Shown: positions 17,536-26,818, counted from the stretch's first letter. The stretch: 64,000 bases of DNA from G965197005 sp965197005 (GCA_965197005.1 OZ239982.1:310001-374000); one strand, 5' to 3'. A program made the numbers and translations. The notes: a model not told the origin generated them from the letters alone.

Positions 17536-18309
17536 ATGAAGCATAATGTAAATAAAGTTAAACCTTATGTATATGAAAAATGGATTAATAGTCAATCTGC
17601 GCAAGATTTATGTGTTTTAGAGTCTGCTTGGATTAAACAGTATCTTGCAGGCTTACAAGGACAGCAATTGTTGTATGCAGGCATTGATTTAACCCCTAAA
17701 TTCTTGCATAAACTATTACGCACCCATAGTTTTAGAATGGGGCTAACTTGGCAGAGAGATATTATAGATTGCCAAGCCTATATGCAAGATAATGATTGGC
17801 CTTTAGCGGATAGTTCGGTCGATATAGTTATTTTGCAACATGCTTTAGATTTTAGTCATACTCCTCATCAAATGTTAAAGGAAGCTGCAAGGGTGTTAGT
17901 GCCAAACGGTTATTTATTGATTATGGGCTTTAATCCTTATAGCCTTTGGGGGGCAGTAAAAGCAGTTAATTTGTTTTCTAGTCAATTGCCTTGGATATTG
18001 CAGTCTATTTCTATGGGGCGTATGTATGATTGGCTATTGCTGGTAGATTTATATTTAGAACGAATGGATATGCAGGCACATTTGTGGCCGTTGGGTTTGT
18101 TTAGTCCCACACTTAATCAGCGTATTAACAATGTATTAGCAAAACAAAACTGGCTACCTGCTGCCACTTATGCTTGTATGGCAAGAAAAACCATCTCTGG
18201 GGTAACCCCTATCAATAAGCAGCGTTGGTATTTATTAGATGACGGTTTTGCAAGCGGTGTGTTCGCCAATAAACAACCTCTGCACAAGCAGCAAAATAAG
18301 CCTAATTAA
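17536..18309 (+). CDS. SAM-dependent methyltransferase-domain protein upstream of rnhA
   Basis: 257 residues, methyltransferase type-11-like. Motif I is weak ('QLLYAGIDLTPKFLHKLL' lacks the usual GxGxG), but the later core 'LADSSVDIVILQHALDFSHTP' and 'EAARVLVPNGYLLIMGFNPYSLWG' is typical. Its target is unknown. It sits immediately before rnhA and dnaQ, the conserved order in Pseudomonas. A TATAAT lies only five bases before the ATG (17526-17531), so either the mRNA is almost leaderless or the true start is further in; no clear ribosome binding site is present. Confidence 0.8.
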   Translation: MKHNVNKVKPYVYEKWINSQSAQDLCVLESAWIKQYLAGLQGQQLLYAGIDLTPKFLHKLLRTHSFRMGLTWQRDIIDCQAYMQDNDWPLADSSVDIVILQHALDFSHTPHQMLKEAARVLVPNGYLLIMGFNPYSLWGAVKAVNLFSSQLPWILQSISMGRMYDWLLLVDLYLERMDMQAHLWPLGLFSPTLNQRINNVLAKQNWLPAATYACMARKTISGVTPINKQRWYLLDDGFASGVFANKQPLHKQQNKPN

Positions 18310-18320
18310 AGGAGAATAAA

Positions 18321-18749
18321 ATGATAGAAATTTATACTGATGGCGCATGTAAAGGCAATCCAGGTCCTGGTGGTTGGGGGGTGCTATTACGTTATAAAGA
18401 ACATGAAAAAGAGCTTTTTGGTGGTGAGCAAAATACCACCAATAATCGTATGGAATTAATGGCGGCTATTCAAGGATTGGCGATATTAAAAAAACCATCT
18501 GTAGTACGTTTAACGACGGATTCTAATTATGTTAAACAGGGTATTGAAAGCTGGTTAGCAAATTGGAAAAGGCGCAATTGGCAAACCGCAAATAAAAAAC
18601 CAGTTAAAAACCAAGATTTATGGCAGCAGTTAGATGTGCAGGCTAGCCAGCATCAAGTACAATGGTGCTGGGTAAAAGGTCACAGTGGACATGGAGATAA
18701 TGAACGTGCCGATGCGTTGGCAAATAAAGGTGTAGAAAGTATTTTATGA
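18321..18749 (+). CDS. rnhA: Ribonuclease HI
   Basis: 142 residues. Degrades the RNA strand of RNA-DNA hybrids. All four catalytic carboxylates are visible: D in 'IYTDGACKGNPGPGG', E in 'NRMELMAAI', D in 'LTTDSNYVKQGI', and D in 'HGDNERADALA', with the loop histidine in 'KGHSGHGDN'. AAAGGAG precedes the ATG. The stop overlaps dnaQ (ATGA), giving a coupled pair. Confidence 0.97.
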   Translation: MIEIYTDGACKGNPGPGGWGVLLRYKEHEKELFGGEQNTTNNRMELMAAIQGLAILKKPSVVRLTTDSNYVKQGIESWLANWKRRNWQTANKKPVKNQDLWQQLDVQASQHQVQWCWVKGHSGHGDNERADALANKGVESIL

Positions 18750-19456
18750 GACAGATTGTATTAGATACAGAAACCACAGGTATTGGAGAAGGACACCGCA
18801 TTATTGAAATTGGTGCGGTAGAGTTGATAGACCGTAAGCTAACAGGTAAACATTACCACCAGTATATTAATCCAGAAAGAGAGATTGATATAGGCGCACA
18901 AAATGTACATGGCCTCAGTTTGCAAAAATTAGAGCAGATGAACGCCCCTGTATTTGCTCAAATTGCTGATGAATTTTGTCATTATATTAAAGGTGCTGAA
19001 TTGGTTATACATAACGCACCTTTTGATGTGGGCATGATGAACCAAGAGTTTAAGCGGCTAAAATATCCATTAACAGAAAGTTTTTGCCAGATTTTAGATA
19101 CTCTGGCTCTGGCTCGTGATATGCACCCTGGTGCTAGAAATAGTTTAGATTCTTTATGTACTCGCTATGGTATTGATAATAGTCACCGTACTTTGCATGG
19201 GGCGTTGTTAGATGCTGAAATTCTAGCAGACGTATATCTTTTAATGACGGGCGGGCAAACGGATTTAATGCTTGAAATAAATGCCGATATGCCATCTACA
19301 GCGCAAGCACTGCCAGATGAGCAATGCGCACAGGCACCAGCGCCAGCGCATTTAAGTCCTGTATTTAAAGCCAGTGCAAAAGAGCAGCAAGCCCACGATG
19401 AATTTGTGGCACTGTTAGATAAAAAAAGCGGCAATAACCTATGGCACAAATTTTAA
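18746..19456 (+). CDS. dnaQ: DNA polymerase III epsilon subunit (3'-5' proofreading exonuclease)
   Basis: 236 residues. The DEDDh catalytic set is present: 'VLDTETTGIG' (Exo I, D and E), 'LVIHNAPFDVGMMN' (Exo II, D) and 'HRTLHGALLDAEILADVYLLM' (Exo III, H and D; first part HRTLHGALLDAEILA). The C-terminal tail, rich in Ala/Pro/Gln, is the usual linker to the alpha-binding segment. Overlaps rnhA by four bases at its start and ends overlapping the convergent epimerase gene. Confidence 0.96.
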   Translation: MRQIVLDTETTGIGEGHRIIEIGAVELIDRKLTGKHYHQYINPEREIDIGAQNVHGLSLQKLEQMNAPVFAQIADEFCHYIKGAELVIHNAPFDVGMMNQEFKRLKYPLTESFCQILDTLALARDMHPGARNSLDSLCTRYGIDNSHRTLHGALLDAEILADVYLLMTGGQTDLMLEINADMPSTAQALPDEQCAQAPAPAHLSPVFKASAKEQQAHDEFVALLDKKSGNNLWHKF

Positions 19457-20364
19457 TTATGGTCTTTTGTTAAACGTAAACTAAGGCTATGGGTTTGTTG
19501 GGGGGCAAGTTTTAAGTGGTCGTCTAATACATTAGCGGTTTCAATACAGAGCATCTTTGTATAATCTTCAGCGGCAAACTGACTGAGTCTTTGTGCTTTA
19601 TCAATCCACGGGTTCCAAATAACAGCACTGTTACTGCCAAGGCTTTCTATGTGTATGCGATAAGTGGGTGTGATTAAATGCATAGCAGGTAAAGAAGTGC
19701 GATAAATACGATCTGTTTCACTATTAAAGCGTACCGCCCCCTGCTGCTTAAAACATAACCATTGATTGAGGGCATCTACATAAAAGTGATTTTCCAGACC
19801 TTGAATATGGCTATTGCGAATGTCATCTGTGGGCAAGTAGGTATGTAAGGCTTGGCAGATAGAGGCATCATGTTTGCCGTTATTGGTATTGATTAAATTG
19901 ATTTGTAGTTGGTTTTTAGTCAGAACAATAACCAGTTTAGGCTCAACATGACCACACCAGTTAGGCAGCATTGTCTGTTGTCGATTAAGACTAAAGTTTA
20001 AGCTGACTTGGCAAACGCGTTCATCTAATGCGCTGAGCTGCCATTGCAGGGTGCGTGCAATGCCGTGATCAAGGGCATTATTAGGCTGTTTAATGGCTTC
20101 TTGCACCGTTGGTGGATTACGCTTTGCTGCGCCAAACCAAGGCCAACAAATAGGAATTCCACCACGTACGGACTGTCCTTTTTGATATGTTGCTTGAGCA
20201 CTTAACCATAGCCAATTGCTATCTTCTTTGGGTGTAAACTCAATAAGCTGCGCTCCTTGTAATAAAATGGTGGCAGAAAATAGAGCATGATTTACTTTTA
20301 CCGCCTCTAGCTCCCCTAACATAATGTAATCACAAAAAGCGGCGGTGGTTAGATTTAACGACAT
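19453..20364 (-). CDS. D-hexose-6-phosphate mutarotase (YeaD-like)
   Basis: 303 residues, aldose-1-epimerase superfamily. Interconverts alpha and beta anomers of glucose-6-phosphate. Family signatures are 'SVRGGIPICWPWFG', 'DHGIARTLQW' with one catalytic His, 'ALHTYLPTDDI' with the second, and 'MLCIETANV' with the catalytic Glu. AAAGG lies just upstream of the ATG. It lies ten bases downstream of the FAD dehydrogenase gene and may be cotranscribed with it. Confidence 0.88.
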   Translation of the reverse strand: MSLNLTTAAFCDYIMLGELEAVKVNHALFSATILLQGAQLIEFTPKEDSNWLWLSAQATYQKGQSVRGGIPICWPWFGAAKRNPPTVQEAIKQPNNALDHGIARTLQWQLSALDERVCQVSLNFSLNRQQTMLPNWCGHVEPKLVIVLTKNQLQINLINTNNGKHDASICQALHTYLPTDDIRNSHIQGLENHFYVDALNQWLCFKQQGAVRFNSETDRIYRTSLPAMHLITPTYRIHIESLGSNSAVIWNPWIDKAQRLSQFAAEDYTKMLCIETANVLDDHLKLAPQQTHSLSLRLTKDHN

Positions 20365-20374
20365 AGCAAAACCT

Positions 20375-21790
20375 TTATTTGAGTGTATTTAATGCAACCA
20401 GCTTATCGGGATTAATAATGCCATTAGGGTCAAAAATCTGTTTAATTTGTTGCATATAAGCAATTTCTGAAGCACTTTTGGTATAATGCAAGTAAGGTTT
20501 TTTCACTAAACCAACGCCATGTTCAGCAGAAATAGACCCTTGATATTTTTCTACTATTTCAAACACCCAAGTAGATACCTGACGACAACGAGTAAAGAAG
20601 TCGTCAGCATCAAGGGCTTCAGGTTTTAAAATATTTAGGTGTAAGTTGCCATCGCCAATATGTCCAAACCAAATAATTTCAAAATCAGGGTAAGCCTTGC
20701 TGACTACCGTTTCAACTTCGGCTAAAAATGCAGGGACTTTAGAGACCACTACAGAAATATCATTTTTATAGGGGGTCCAATGGGAAATGGTTTCAGAAAT
20801 GTCTTCACGCAAACGCCATAGATTAATCGCCTGAGTCTCGCTTTGGCTCATTACGCCATCACTAATCCAACCCTGCTCCATGCCATATTCAAAATCACTC
20901 ATGGCAAGTTCGATAATGTCATCATTGAGTGCTTCAAACTCAAGCAGTGCATAATATTCAGATTCACTGGCAAAGGGAGGGTTTAAATCTGTATGCGCTA
21001 ACACCTTTTGCATTGCTTTATGTGAGAAAAACTCAAAAGCAGTTAAATCAATATTCGCTTGAAAACGATGCAAGACCTGCATCATAGAGGCAAATTCAGG
21101 CACACCTAGAACCAGTACAGTTAAGTTTTTAGGCGCACGTGTGAGCTGCATCGTTGCCTCGGTAATAAAGCCCAAAGTGCCTTCTCCAGCAATGAATAAT
21201 TGGCGCAAATCATAGCCTGTATTATTTTTTAATAAGCCTTTATTCAGTTCAAGCACCTCGCCTTTGCCTGTTACTACGGTTAGTCCTGCGACCCAATCAC
21301 GGGTCATACCATATTTAATGACTTTAATTCCCCCCGCATTGGTAGCAATATTGCCACCAATTTGACTTGAACCTGCAGAGGCAAAATCAACGGGATAATA
21401 TAAGCCTTGCTCTTTAGCAAAGGTTTGTAATTGCTCAGTAATCACCCCAGCACCACAGCGAACACTACGGTCATAAGCGTTGAAATCAGTGAGTTTGTTC
21501 ATTTTATCAAAAGAGACAATGACCTCTTGGTTAAGAGCGGTAGCACCACCACTTAATCCAGTGCGACCACCTGATGGAATTAAACTAAAAAGATGTTGGT
21601 TAGCACATTTAACTAAGTTAGCTACCTCTTCAGTTGTAGTAGGAAACACGACAAAAGCAGCATTAGGCGCAAATTGCTTGCTCCAATCTTGCCCGTATTC
21701 AAGTAAGTCTTGGGGGGTGTCAGAAACTCGTTTGCTGGTAAAAATCTGATTTAATAACTGTTGTAATTCAGTGTGGGATAATTGACTCAT
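20375..21790 (-). CDS. FAD-linked D-2-hydroxyglutarate dehydrogenase-type oxidase
   Basis: 471 residues. The PCMH-type FAD domain has 'LIPSGGRTGLSGGATALNQEV' region (split: LIPSGGRTGLSGG / ATALNQEV) and 'SSQIGGNIATNAGGIKVIKYG'-type sequence; the C-terminal FAD-oxidase domain ends with 'HIGDGNLHLNI', 'ISAEHGVGLVKKPYL' and 'FDPNGIINPDKL'. The group includes D-lactate and D-2-hydroxyglutarate dehydrogenases. Position divergent to serA favours the latter, because SerA makes D-2-hydroxyglutarate while reoxidising its NADH and this enzyme recycles it to 2-oxoglutarate. Substrate is inferred from context. Confidence 0.85.
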   Translation of the reverse strand: MSQLSHTELQQLLNQIFTSKRVSDTPQDLLEYGQDWSKQFAPNAAFVVFPTTTEEVANLVKCANQHLFSLIPSGGRTGLSGGATALNQEVIVSFDKMNKLTDFNAYDRSVRCGAGVITEQLQTFAKEQGLYYPVDFASAGSSQIGGNIATNAGGIKVIKYGMTRDWVAGLTVVTGKGEVLELNKGLLKNNTGYDLRQLFIAGEGTLGFITEATMQLTRAPKNLTVLVLGVPEFASMMQVLHRFQANIDLTAFEFFSHKAMQKVLAHTDLNPPFASESEYYALLEFEALNDDIIELAMSDFEYGMEQGWISDGVMSQSETQAINLWRLREDISETISHWTPYKNDISVVVSKVPAFLAEVETVVSKAYPDFEIIWFGHIGDGNLHLNILKPEALDADDFFTRCRQVSTWVFEIVEKYQGSISAEHGVGLVKKPYLHYTKSASEIAYMQQIKQIFDPNGIINPDKLVALNTLK

Positions 21791-21929
21791 GGCTTGATTT
21801 CATCATAAATGGATTTAATTACAGTTTAGCCAGTATAAATTATGCTAAATATTTAGTATAGTTTTGCTCCTTGATATCTGGTCTTAAATATAAAAGACTG
21901 TCCGCACACATCGACATATAGGTTTTATT

Positions 21930-23159
21930 ATGAACTCTCCATCTTTAAGCAAAGACAAAATTAAATTTTTACTCCTTGAAGGCGTGCATCAATCTGCGAT
22001 AGATGCCATAAAAAATGCAGGCTATAACAATATTGATTACCTCACTACCTCTTTGCCAGCAGAGGAGTTAAAGGTACGCATTCGAGATGCGCATTTTGTT
22101 GGTATTCGCTCACGTACTCAATTAACAGAAGACATTTTTGCTGCCGCAGAAAAATTGATAGGAGTAGGCTGTTTTTGTATTGGTACGAACCAAGTTGAAC
22201 TGCAAGCGGCAACCAAACGAGGTATTAGTGTTTTTAATGCGCCCTATTCTAACACTCGTTCGGTAGCCGAGCTGGTGCTGGCGCAAATTATTTTGTTATT
22301 GCGTGGTGTACCTGAAAAAAATCATGCAGCACACCTAGGAAAATGGATAAAAACGGCTGCCAACTCGTATGAAGTGAGAGGTAAGAAACTAGGTATTATT
22401 GGTTATGGTAATATTGGTACACAGCTTTCTGTATTGGCAGAAAGTTTGGGTATGGACGTTTATTTTTATGATGTGGTTACAAAATTACCCTTAGGTAATG
22501 CCGAGCAAATAGAAAGTTTAGAAGAATTGCTTGCCAGTTGTGATGTTATTTCTTTGCATGTGCCAGAGACCCAAGCAACCAAGTTAATGATGGGGAAAAA
22601 AGAGCTGGCAGCAATGCGAGAGAAATCCATTTTAATTAATGCCTCAAGGGGTACAGTAGTTGATATTGATGCCTTAGTTGAAGTGCTTGAAAGTAATAAA
22701 TTATTAGGTGCTGCCATTGATGTCTTCCCTGTAGAACCACGCTCTAATGAAGATGAATTTATCTCGCCACTACGCGCATTTAATAATGTTATTCTAACGC
22801 CTCATGTAGGTGGCTCTACCCAAGAAGCACAGGTTAATATTGGTAAAGAAGTAGCAGAAAAATTAGTACAATATAGTGATCAAGGCACGACCATCACTTC
22901 AGTTAACTTCCCAGAAGTTGCATTGCCCGCCTCAAGTGGCATGCACCGCATATTGCATATTCATCAAAACATTCCTGGCGTGATGAATGCGATTAACCGC
23001 ATTTTTGCAGATAATGAGATTAATATTAGTGGACAGTATCTACAAACAGTAGAAGATATAGGTTATGTGGTGATTGATGTAGATGCACAAAACAGCAGTC
23101 TGGCTTTAGAGAAAGTAAAAGAAGTGCAAGGCACCATTCGTGCCAGAGTGCTGTATTAA
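21930..23159 (+). CDS. serA: D-3-phosphoglycerate dehydrogenase
   Basis: 409 residues, same size as the E. coli-type enzyme. First step of serine synthesis. The Rossmann motif is 'KLGIIGYGNIGTQLSVLAE', the D-2-hydroxyacid dehydrogenase signature is 'KSILINASRGTVVDIDALV', the catalytic His is in 'ILTPHVGGST' and Glu in 'DVFPVEPRS'. A C-terminal ACT domain (residues about 335-409, 'HIHQNIPGVMNAINRIF') predicts serine feedback. Upstream is the divergent D-2-hydroxyglutarate dehydrogenase. Confidence 0.96.
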   Translation: MNSPSLSKDKIKFLLLEGVHQSAIDAIKNAGYNNIDYLTTSLPAEELKVRIRDAHFVGIRSRTQLTEDIFAAAEKLIGVGCFCIGTNQVELQAATKRGISVFNAPYSNTRSVAELVLAQIILLLRGVPEKNHAAHLGKWIKTAANSYEVRGKKLGIIGYGNIGTQLSVLAESLGMDVYFYDVVTKLPLGNAEQIESLEELLASCDVISLHVPETQATKLMMGKKELAAMREKSILINASRGTVVDIDALVEVLESNKLLGAAIDVFPVEPRSNEDEFISPLRAFNNVILTPHVGGSTQEAQVNIGKEVAEKLVQYSDQGTTITSVNFPEVALPASSGMHRILHIHQNIPGVMNAINRIFADNEINISGQYLQTVEDIGYVVIDVDAQNSSLALEKVKEVQGTIRARVLY

Positions 23160-23171
23160 AGAGGTGTGTAG

Positions 23172-23207
23172 CCAGCTTGTTATCCTATTTAAAAGGCAAC
23201 AAGCTGG
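23172..23207. terminator. Inverted repeat between convergent serA and folE
   Basis: A perfect 10-bp inverted repeat (ccagcttgtt / aacaagctgg) with a 16-base loop, thirteen bases after serA and before the end of folE. It lacks a T-run on either side, so it may end transcription from both genes only weakly. Confidence 0.5.
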
Positions 23208-23224
23208 TGCAAATTTATTGCATA

Positions 23225-23776
23225 TTAGATACCTGCCATGCGTAAAAACTCATCACGAGTGGCTTGATTTTTACGGAAATCGCCTTGCATAATTGAGGTT
23301 CTCATTAGCGAATTTTGTTTTTGCACACCACGCATCATCATGCACATGTGTTTTGCTTCGACGACTACCCCCACACCTCGACAACCAGTTACTTCGGTCA
23401 CTGCATCAGCAATTTGTTTGGTAAAATTTTCCTGAATTTGCAAACGTCTGGCATACATATCCACAATGCGTGCAAACTTAGATAATCCCAACACCTTACC
23501 TGATGGTAAATAACCAATATGGCAGTGTCCCATAAAAGGTAATAGATGATGCTCACACAAAGAATAAAACTCGATGCCTTGTATCGTAATCATTTCATCG
23601 TTATCACTTTCAAATACAGCATTATTAACAATATCTGCCAAGTTTGTTTGATAACCTGCAGTTAAAAAATCCATTGCCTTTGCTGCACGTTCGGGGGTTT
23701 TTAAAAGACCATCACGTTTTGGGTTTTCGCCAATATGAACAAGTAGGTCGTGGTAGAGCTGGCTGTTTTTTTGCAT
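23225..23776 (-). CDS. folE: GTP cyclohydrolase I, type FolE1
   Basis: 183 residues. Converts GTP to 7,8-dihydroneopterin triphosphate, the first step of folate synthesis. Zinc-site motifs are 'SLCEHHLLPFMGHCHIGYLP' (Cys, His) and 'EVTGCRGVGVVVEAKHMCMMM' region (second Cys; GCRGVGVVVEAKHMC); 'LSKFARIVDMYARRLQIQE' is the family signature. It starts eight bases after murI ends, so the two are probably one transcription unit. Confidence 0.96.
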   Translation of the reverse strand: MQKNSQLYHDLLVHIGENPKRDGLLKTPERAAKAMDFLTAGYQTNLADIVNNAVFESDNDEMITIQGIEFYSLCEHHLLPFMGHCHIGYLPSGKVLGLSKFARIVDMYARRLQIQENFTKQIADAVTEVTGCRGVGVVVEAKHMCMMMRGVQKQNSLMRTSIMQGDFRKNQATRDEFLRMAGI

Positions 23777-23784
23777 TAAATATC

Positions 23785-24564
23785 CTAATTTATGGTTGGT
23801 ATTGGCAATTGACGAACTTGATAGACGCTTTGCAGATTATCAAGGTATTGCACAATACTTGGGTTGGGTTTTTGCATGCCAGTATAAAATAAACTGGCAT
23901 GGGGATTGGCACTATGTATGCCCTGGCTGAGTGTTTTTACACGCTGAGCAATAGCAAAACCAGAATCTATCCAATTAATATGTTGCCAATGGGTTTGTAA
24001 TAAAGGCTTAAGCAGCGGAAAGTGAGTACAACCTAAGACAACATCTGAAATAGGCTCAGGACTGTGTAACCAATTATCTAAATGGGAAAATAGTGCCTGA
24101 GGTTCATGTCCTTGTAAGTATTCCTCCGCCCAACGTACCATTTCATCACTACCTAAACGACGGACATGACAGTCTGCTGCAAAGCGATGAATAAGATTAT
24201 CAATATAGTCACGTTTAACGGTAGCAGGGGTAGCTAATAAGCCAAATTGTCTTGTAGTACATTGCTCGCTGGCGACCTTAATGGCAGGGACAACCCCTAT
24301 AAAAGGCAAATTAAACTCACGACGCAGGTTTTCTAAAGCTAGCGTACTTGCTGTATTACAGGCAATAACAATCAGCTTAGGAGAAAGTAGTTTAATCGCC
24401 TGAGCGCAAAGACTGCTTAATCTGGCTTGTAATGCACTATCGGATTTTGTGCCATAGGGAAAAAAGCCATCGTCCATGAGATAATTGATGGCAATACTAG
24501 GGCAGTGCTGATGAATTTCTTTGGCAATGCTTAATCCGCCAACGCCTGAGTCAATGATGAGCAT
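23785..24564 (-). CDS. murI: Glutamate racemase
   Basis: 259 residues. Makes D-glutamate for peptidoglycan. Catalytic cysteines are in 'VIACNTASTLAL' and 'VLGCTHFPLLKPLL', and the N-terminal 'IIDSGVGGLSIAKEI' carries the conserved Asp-Ser. A TATAAT lies on the same strand at 24590-24595, about 25 bases upstream of the start, but with no good -35. Confidence 0.95.
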   Translation of the reverse strand: MLIIDSGVGGLSIAKEIHQHCPSIAINYLMDDGFFPYGTKSDSALQARLSSLCAQAIKLLSPKLIVIACNTASTLALENLRREFNLPFIGVVPAIKVASEQCTTRQFGLLATPATVKRDYIDNLIHRFAADCHVRRLGSDEMVRWAEEYLQGHEPQALFSHLDNWLHSPEPISDVVLGCTHFPLLKPLLQTHWQHINWIDSGFAIAQRVKTLSQGIHSANPHASLFYTGMQKPNPSIVQYLDNLQSVYQVRQLPIPTIN

Positions 24565-24761
24565 AATTTAAATTTGTCATACTAAAATTATTATACATAA
24601 AAGAGGCGAGAATATAGCAAAAACATACAGATAATACATGCTTTATTTTGGGTGATGTTTTTTTGTCTGCAATGCAAAAATAAATAGGATATTTTAAATA
24701 TGTAGATTTAAATCTGTTCTATACTTAAAGGATATTTTTAACCTTTAAAAGCGCATTTTAA

Positions 24762-25787
24762 GTGTCTAACAACAGCGATAATAAAAACTACCCTATCAGC
24801 ATAGAAGAACTCATTGAAAACGCCCGTAGAAATGAACAACTTCTTAGGCGTTTACAGGCCTTTGAGCTAAAATTATTGTCGTGCCAAAACTGGTATGAAT
24901 TTCTAGTGCTTATTTTAGAAGGTCTACCAGCCCAGTTTGATTTAGACGCAGTGACCTTAAAAATCTGTGATCCCAATTCTGAACTTAAATCCTCAATGCT
25001 AACTTCCTTAGAATTAAATCAAGGTATGTTATTAAACCAAATTGAATTTCAATCTCAAGTGCGTATTATCCAGCCCGGTCCGATTGAACCCAACCCTCCT
25101 TGGTTAAGTGCACTGGGATTACCCTTGATGCGTAATGGTGTCTATTTGGGGCAGTTGCTTTTATATTCAGCGCAAACAGATCGCTTTGTTGAGGGCATGG
25201 CAACTGATTATATGCAGCATTTAGCTGCGGTAACAGCCGCTTGTTTAGTGATGGTCAAGCAAACTGAAGAACGGGCGTATTTGGCATTGACCGACCCGCT
25301 AACAGGCGCACAAAATAGGCGTGGTTTTGAACGCACTTTTTTACGAGAATGGGCTTTAGGTTTAAGACAATATCATCATTTTGCTATTATCTTGTTTGAT
25401 TTAGATTTTTTTAAAAAAATCAATGATATTCATGGTCATGCAGCAGGAGATAGAGTCTTAAAAGAATTGATTGTAACCCTTAAAAATACGCTGCGTCCTA
25501 CCGATCATATAGGGCGTTTGGGGGGTGAAGAATTTTCAATTATTTTGCCAAGTAGCCAAGCAGAGCGATTAGATGACATCGCCCAGCGAGTTCTTAAAGA
25601 AATTTGTGATATGAAGGTGTATAATGATAAAGCAGAGCGCATTCCTGTTAGTGCTTCAGGTAGTTATATGTCGATTATTCCTAGGGCCAATTTACAAGTT
25701 GAGTTAAGCGAGATTATTGACCATTTAGATAAGTATTTATATCAAGCTAAAAATAATGGACGTAATCAATTTATTAGAGTGGATTAA
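24762..25787 (+). CDS. Cytoplasmic diguanylate cyclase, active-type GGEEF with I-site
   Basis: 341 residues, no transmembrane segment. An N-terminal region of about 170 residues resembles a DUF484/GAF-like sensor, followed by a GGDEF domain starting at 'LALTDPLTGAQNRRGFE'. The active site is GGEEF (about 254-258) and the inhibitory site RPTD lies exactly five residues before it, so it should make c-di-GMP and be product-inhibited. The substrate-site 'FDLDFFKKINDIHGHAAGD' is intact. The GTG start at 24762 has no strong ribosome binding site. FleQ, a c-di-GMP receptor, is encoded in the same window. Confidence 0.9.
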   Translation: MSNNSDNKNYPISIEELIENARRNEQLLRRLQAFELKLLSCQNWYEFLVLILEGLPAQFDLDAVTLKICDPNSELKSSMLTSLELNQGMLLNQIEFQSQVRIIQPGPIEPNPPWLSALGLPLMRNGVYLGQLLLYSAQTDRFVEGMATDYMQHLAAVTAACLVMVKQTEERAYLALTDPLTGAQNRRGFERTFLREWALGLRQYHHFAIILFDLDFFKKINDIHGHAAGDRVLKELIVTLKNTLRPTDHIGRLGGEEFSIILPSSQAERLDDIAQRVLKEICDMKVYNDKAERIPVSASGSYMSIIPRANLQVELSEIIDHLDKYLYQAKNNGRNQFIRVD

Positions 25788-25826
25788 TTAAAATAGTATT
25801 TATTGTTACTTTGTAGAGGAGATAGT

Positions 25827-26657
25827 ATGAACGCCGAGACCATTAAAAAGTTAGAAGCCAAAAACCCTAAAAAAGGCAAACCATCAGCCAGAAACCTACC
25901 TTACGGCAAAAAAATCAGCCGTAAGGTCTATGAGGCAGAAAAAAAAGAACTGCAAATTGAATTGTTAAAAATGCAAAACTGGGTAAAAGAAACCAATCAG
26001 AAAGTTGTGATTGTATTTGAGGGACGAGATGCCGCAGGTAAAGGGGGCGCAATTAAACGCTTTATGGAGCATTTAAATCCTCGTGGTGCACGCGTGGTTG
26101 CCCTTGAAAAACCCACAGATAGAGAAAAAGGCCAGTGGTATTTTCAGCGTTATATTGAGCAGTTGCCCACCGATGGCGAAATCGTTCTATTTGACCGCTC
26201 ATGGTATAACCGTGCAGGGGTAGAAAAAGTAATGGGCTTTTGTAATAACAATGAATATTTAGAGTTTATGCGTGAAGTGCCTGAGCTTGAACGCATGTTT
26301 GTACGCTCTGGTATTCGTCTGTTTAAATTTTGGTTTTCTGTTAGTCGTGAAGAGCAGCTTTATCGTTTTAAAAAGCGTAAAAATGACCCCCTAAAGCAAT
26401 GGAAGTTAAGCCCTGTGGATTTGGCTTCATTAGATAAATGGGACGACTATACAGAAGCTAAGGAAACCATGTTTTACTATACCAATCATCAGGATTCCCC
26501 TTGGACAGTTATTCGCTCTGATGATAAAAAACGTGCTCGCTTAAACGCCATGCGTTATGTGTTAGATAGTATGGATTACACCAATAAATCAAAAAAAATT
26601 AACATCAATCCTGACCCCGTCATTGTACATGCCGCAACCAATGAGATGGACGCATAA
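25827..26657 (+). CDS. ppk2: Polyphosphate kinase 2
   Basis: 276 residues, class I PPK2. Transfers phosphate between polyphosphate and nucleoside diphosphates. Walker A is 'FEGRDAAGKGGAIKRF' (about residues 68-83), the lid/Walker B region 'IVLFDRSWYNRAGVEKVMGF', and 'FWFSVSREEQLYRFKKR' is the family's C-terminal motif. ATG 25827 with AGAGGAG upstream is preferred to an in-frame codon at 25803. Confidence 0.95.
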   Translation: MNAETIKKLEAKNPKKGKPSARNLPYGKKISRKVYEAEKKELQIELLKMQNWVKETNQKVVIVFEGRDAAGKGGAIKRFMEHLNPRGARVVALEKPTDREKGQWYFQRYIEQLPTDGEIVLFDRSWYNRAGVEKVMGFCNNNEYLEFMREVPELERMFVRSGIRLFKFWFSVSREEQLYRFKKRKNDPLKQWKLSPVDLASLDKWDDYTEAKETMFYYTNHQDSPWTVIRSDDKKRARLNAMRYVLDSMDYTNKSKKININPDPVIVHAATNEMDA

Positions 26658-26681
26658 GCAGGCTTGTTAAAATCAGACAAT

Positions 26682-26712
26682 TTGATGCTTTTATCATGAG
26701 TAAAAGCATCAA
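26682..26712. terminator. Hairpin after ppk2
   Basis: Perfect 12-bp inverted repeat (ttgatgctttta / taaaagcatcaa) with a seven-base loop, 25 bases after ppk2. There is no T-run beyond the pairing itself, so it may be a weak terminator or an mRNA-stabilising hairpin. Confidence 0.55.
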
Positions 26713-26776
26713 TATGTACTATCATTAAAGAAATAGTTATAGAAAATAAAATTCATCGCTTAAATAAGGATAATAA

Positions 26777-26818
26777 ATGAGCAACTACTTCGGTTATTGG
26801 GTACTGTCTGGTGAATAG
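26777..26818 (+). CDS. Possible 13-residue leader peptide overlapping the next gene start
   Basis: ATG at 26777 follows a good ribosome binding site (AAGGATAATAA). It encodes MSNYFGYWVLSGE and stops at 26816-26818, overlapping the GTG (26811) of the following GGDEF gene in another frame. It is either a coupling leader or a sign that the real gene start has been lost by a frameshift. No homologue is recognised. Confidence 0.35.
   Translation: MSNYFGYWVLSGE

Noticed and set aside
23172..23207. serA-folE inverted repeat as an operator
   Set aside because: It lies between convergent gene ends, so a terminator role is more likely than regulation of initiation.
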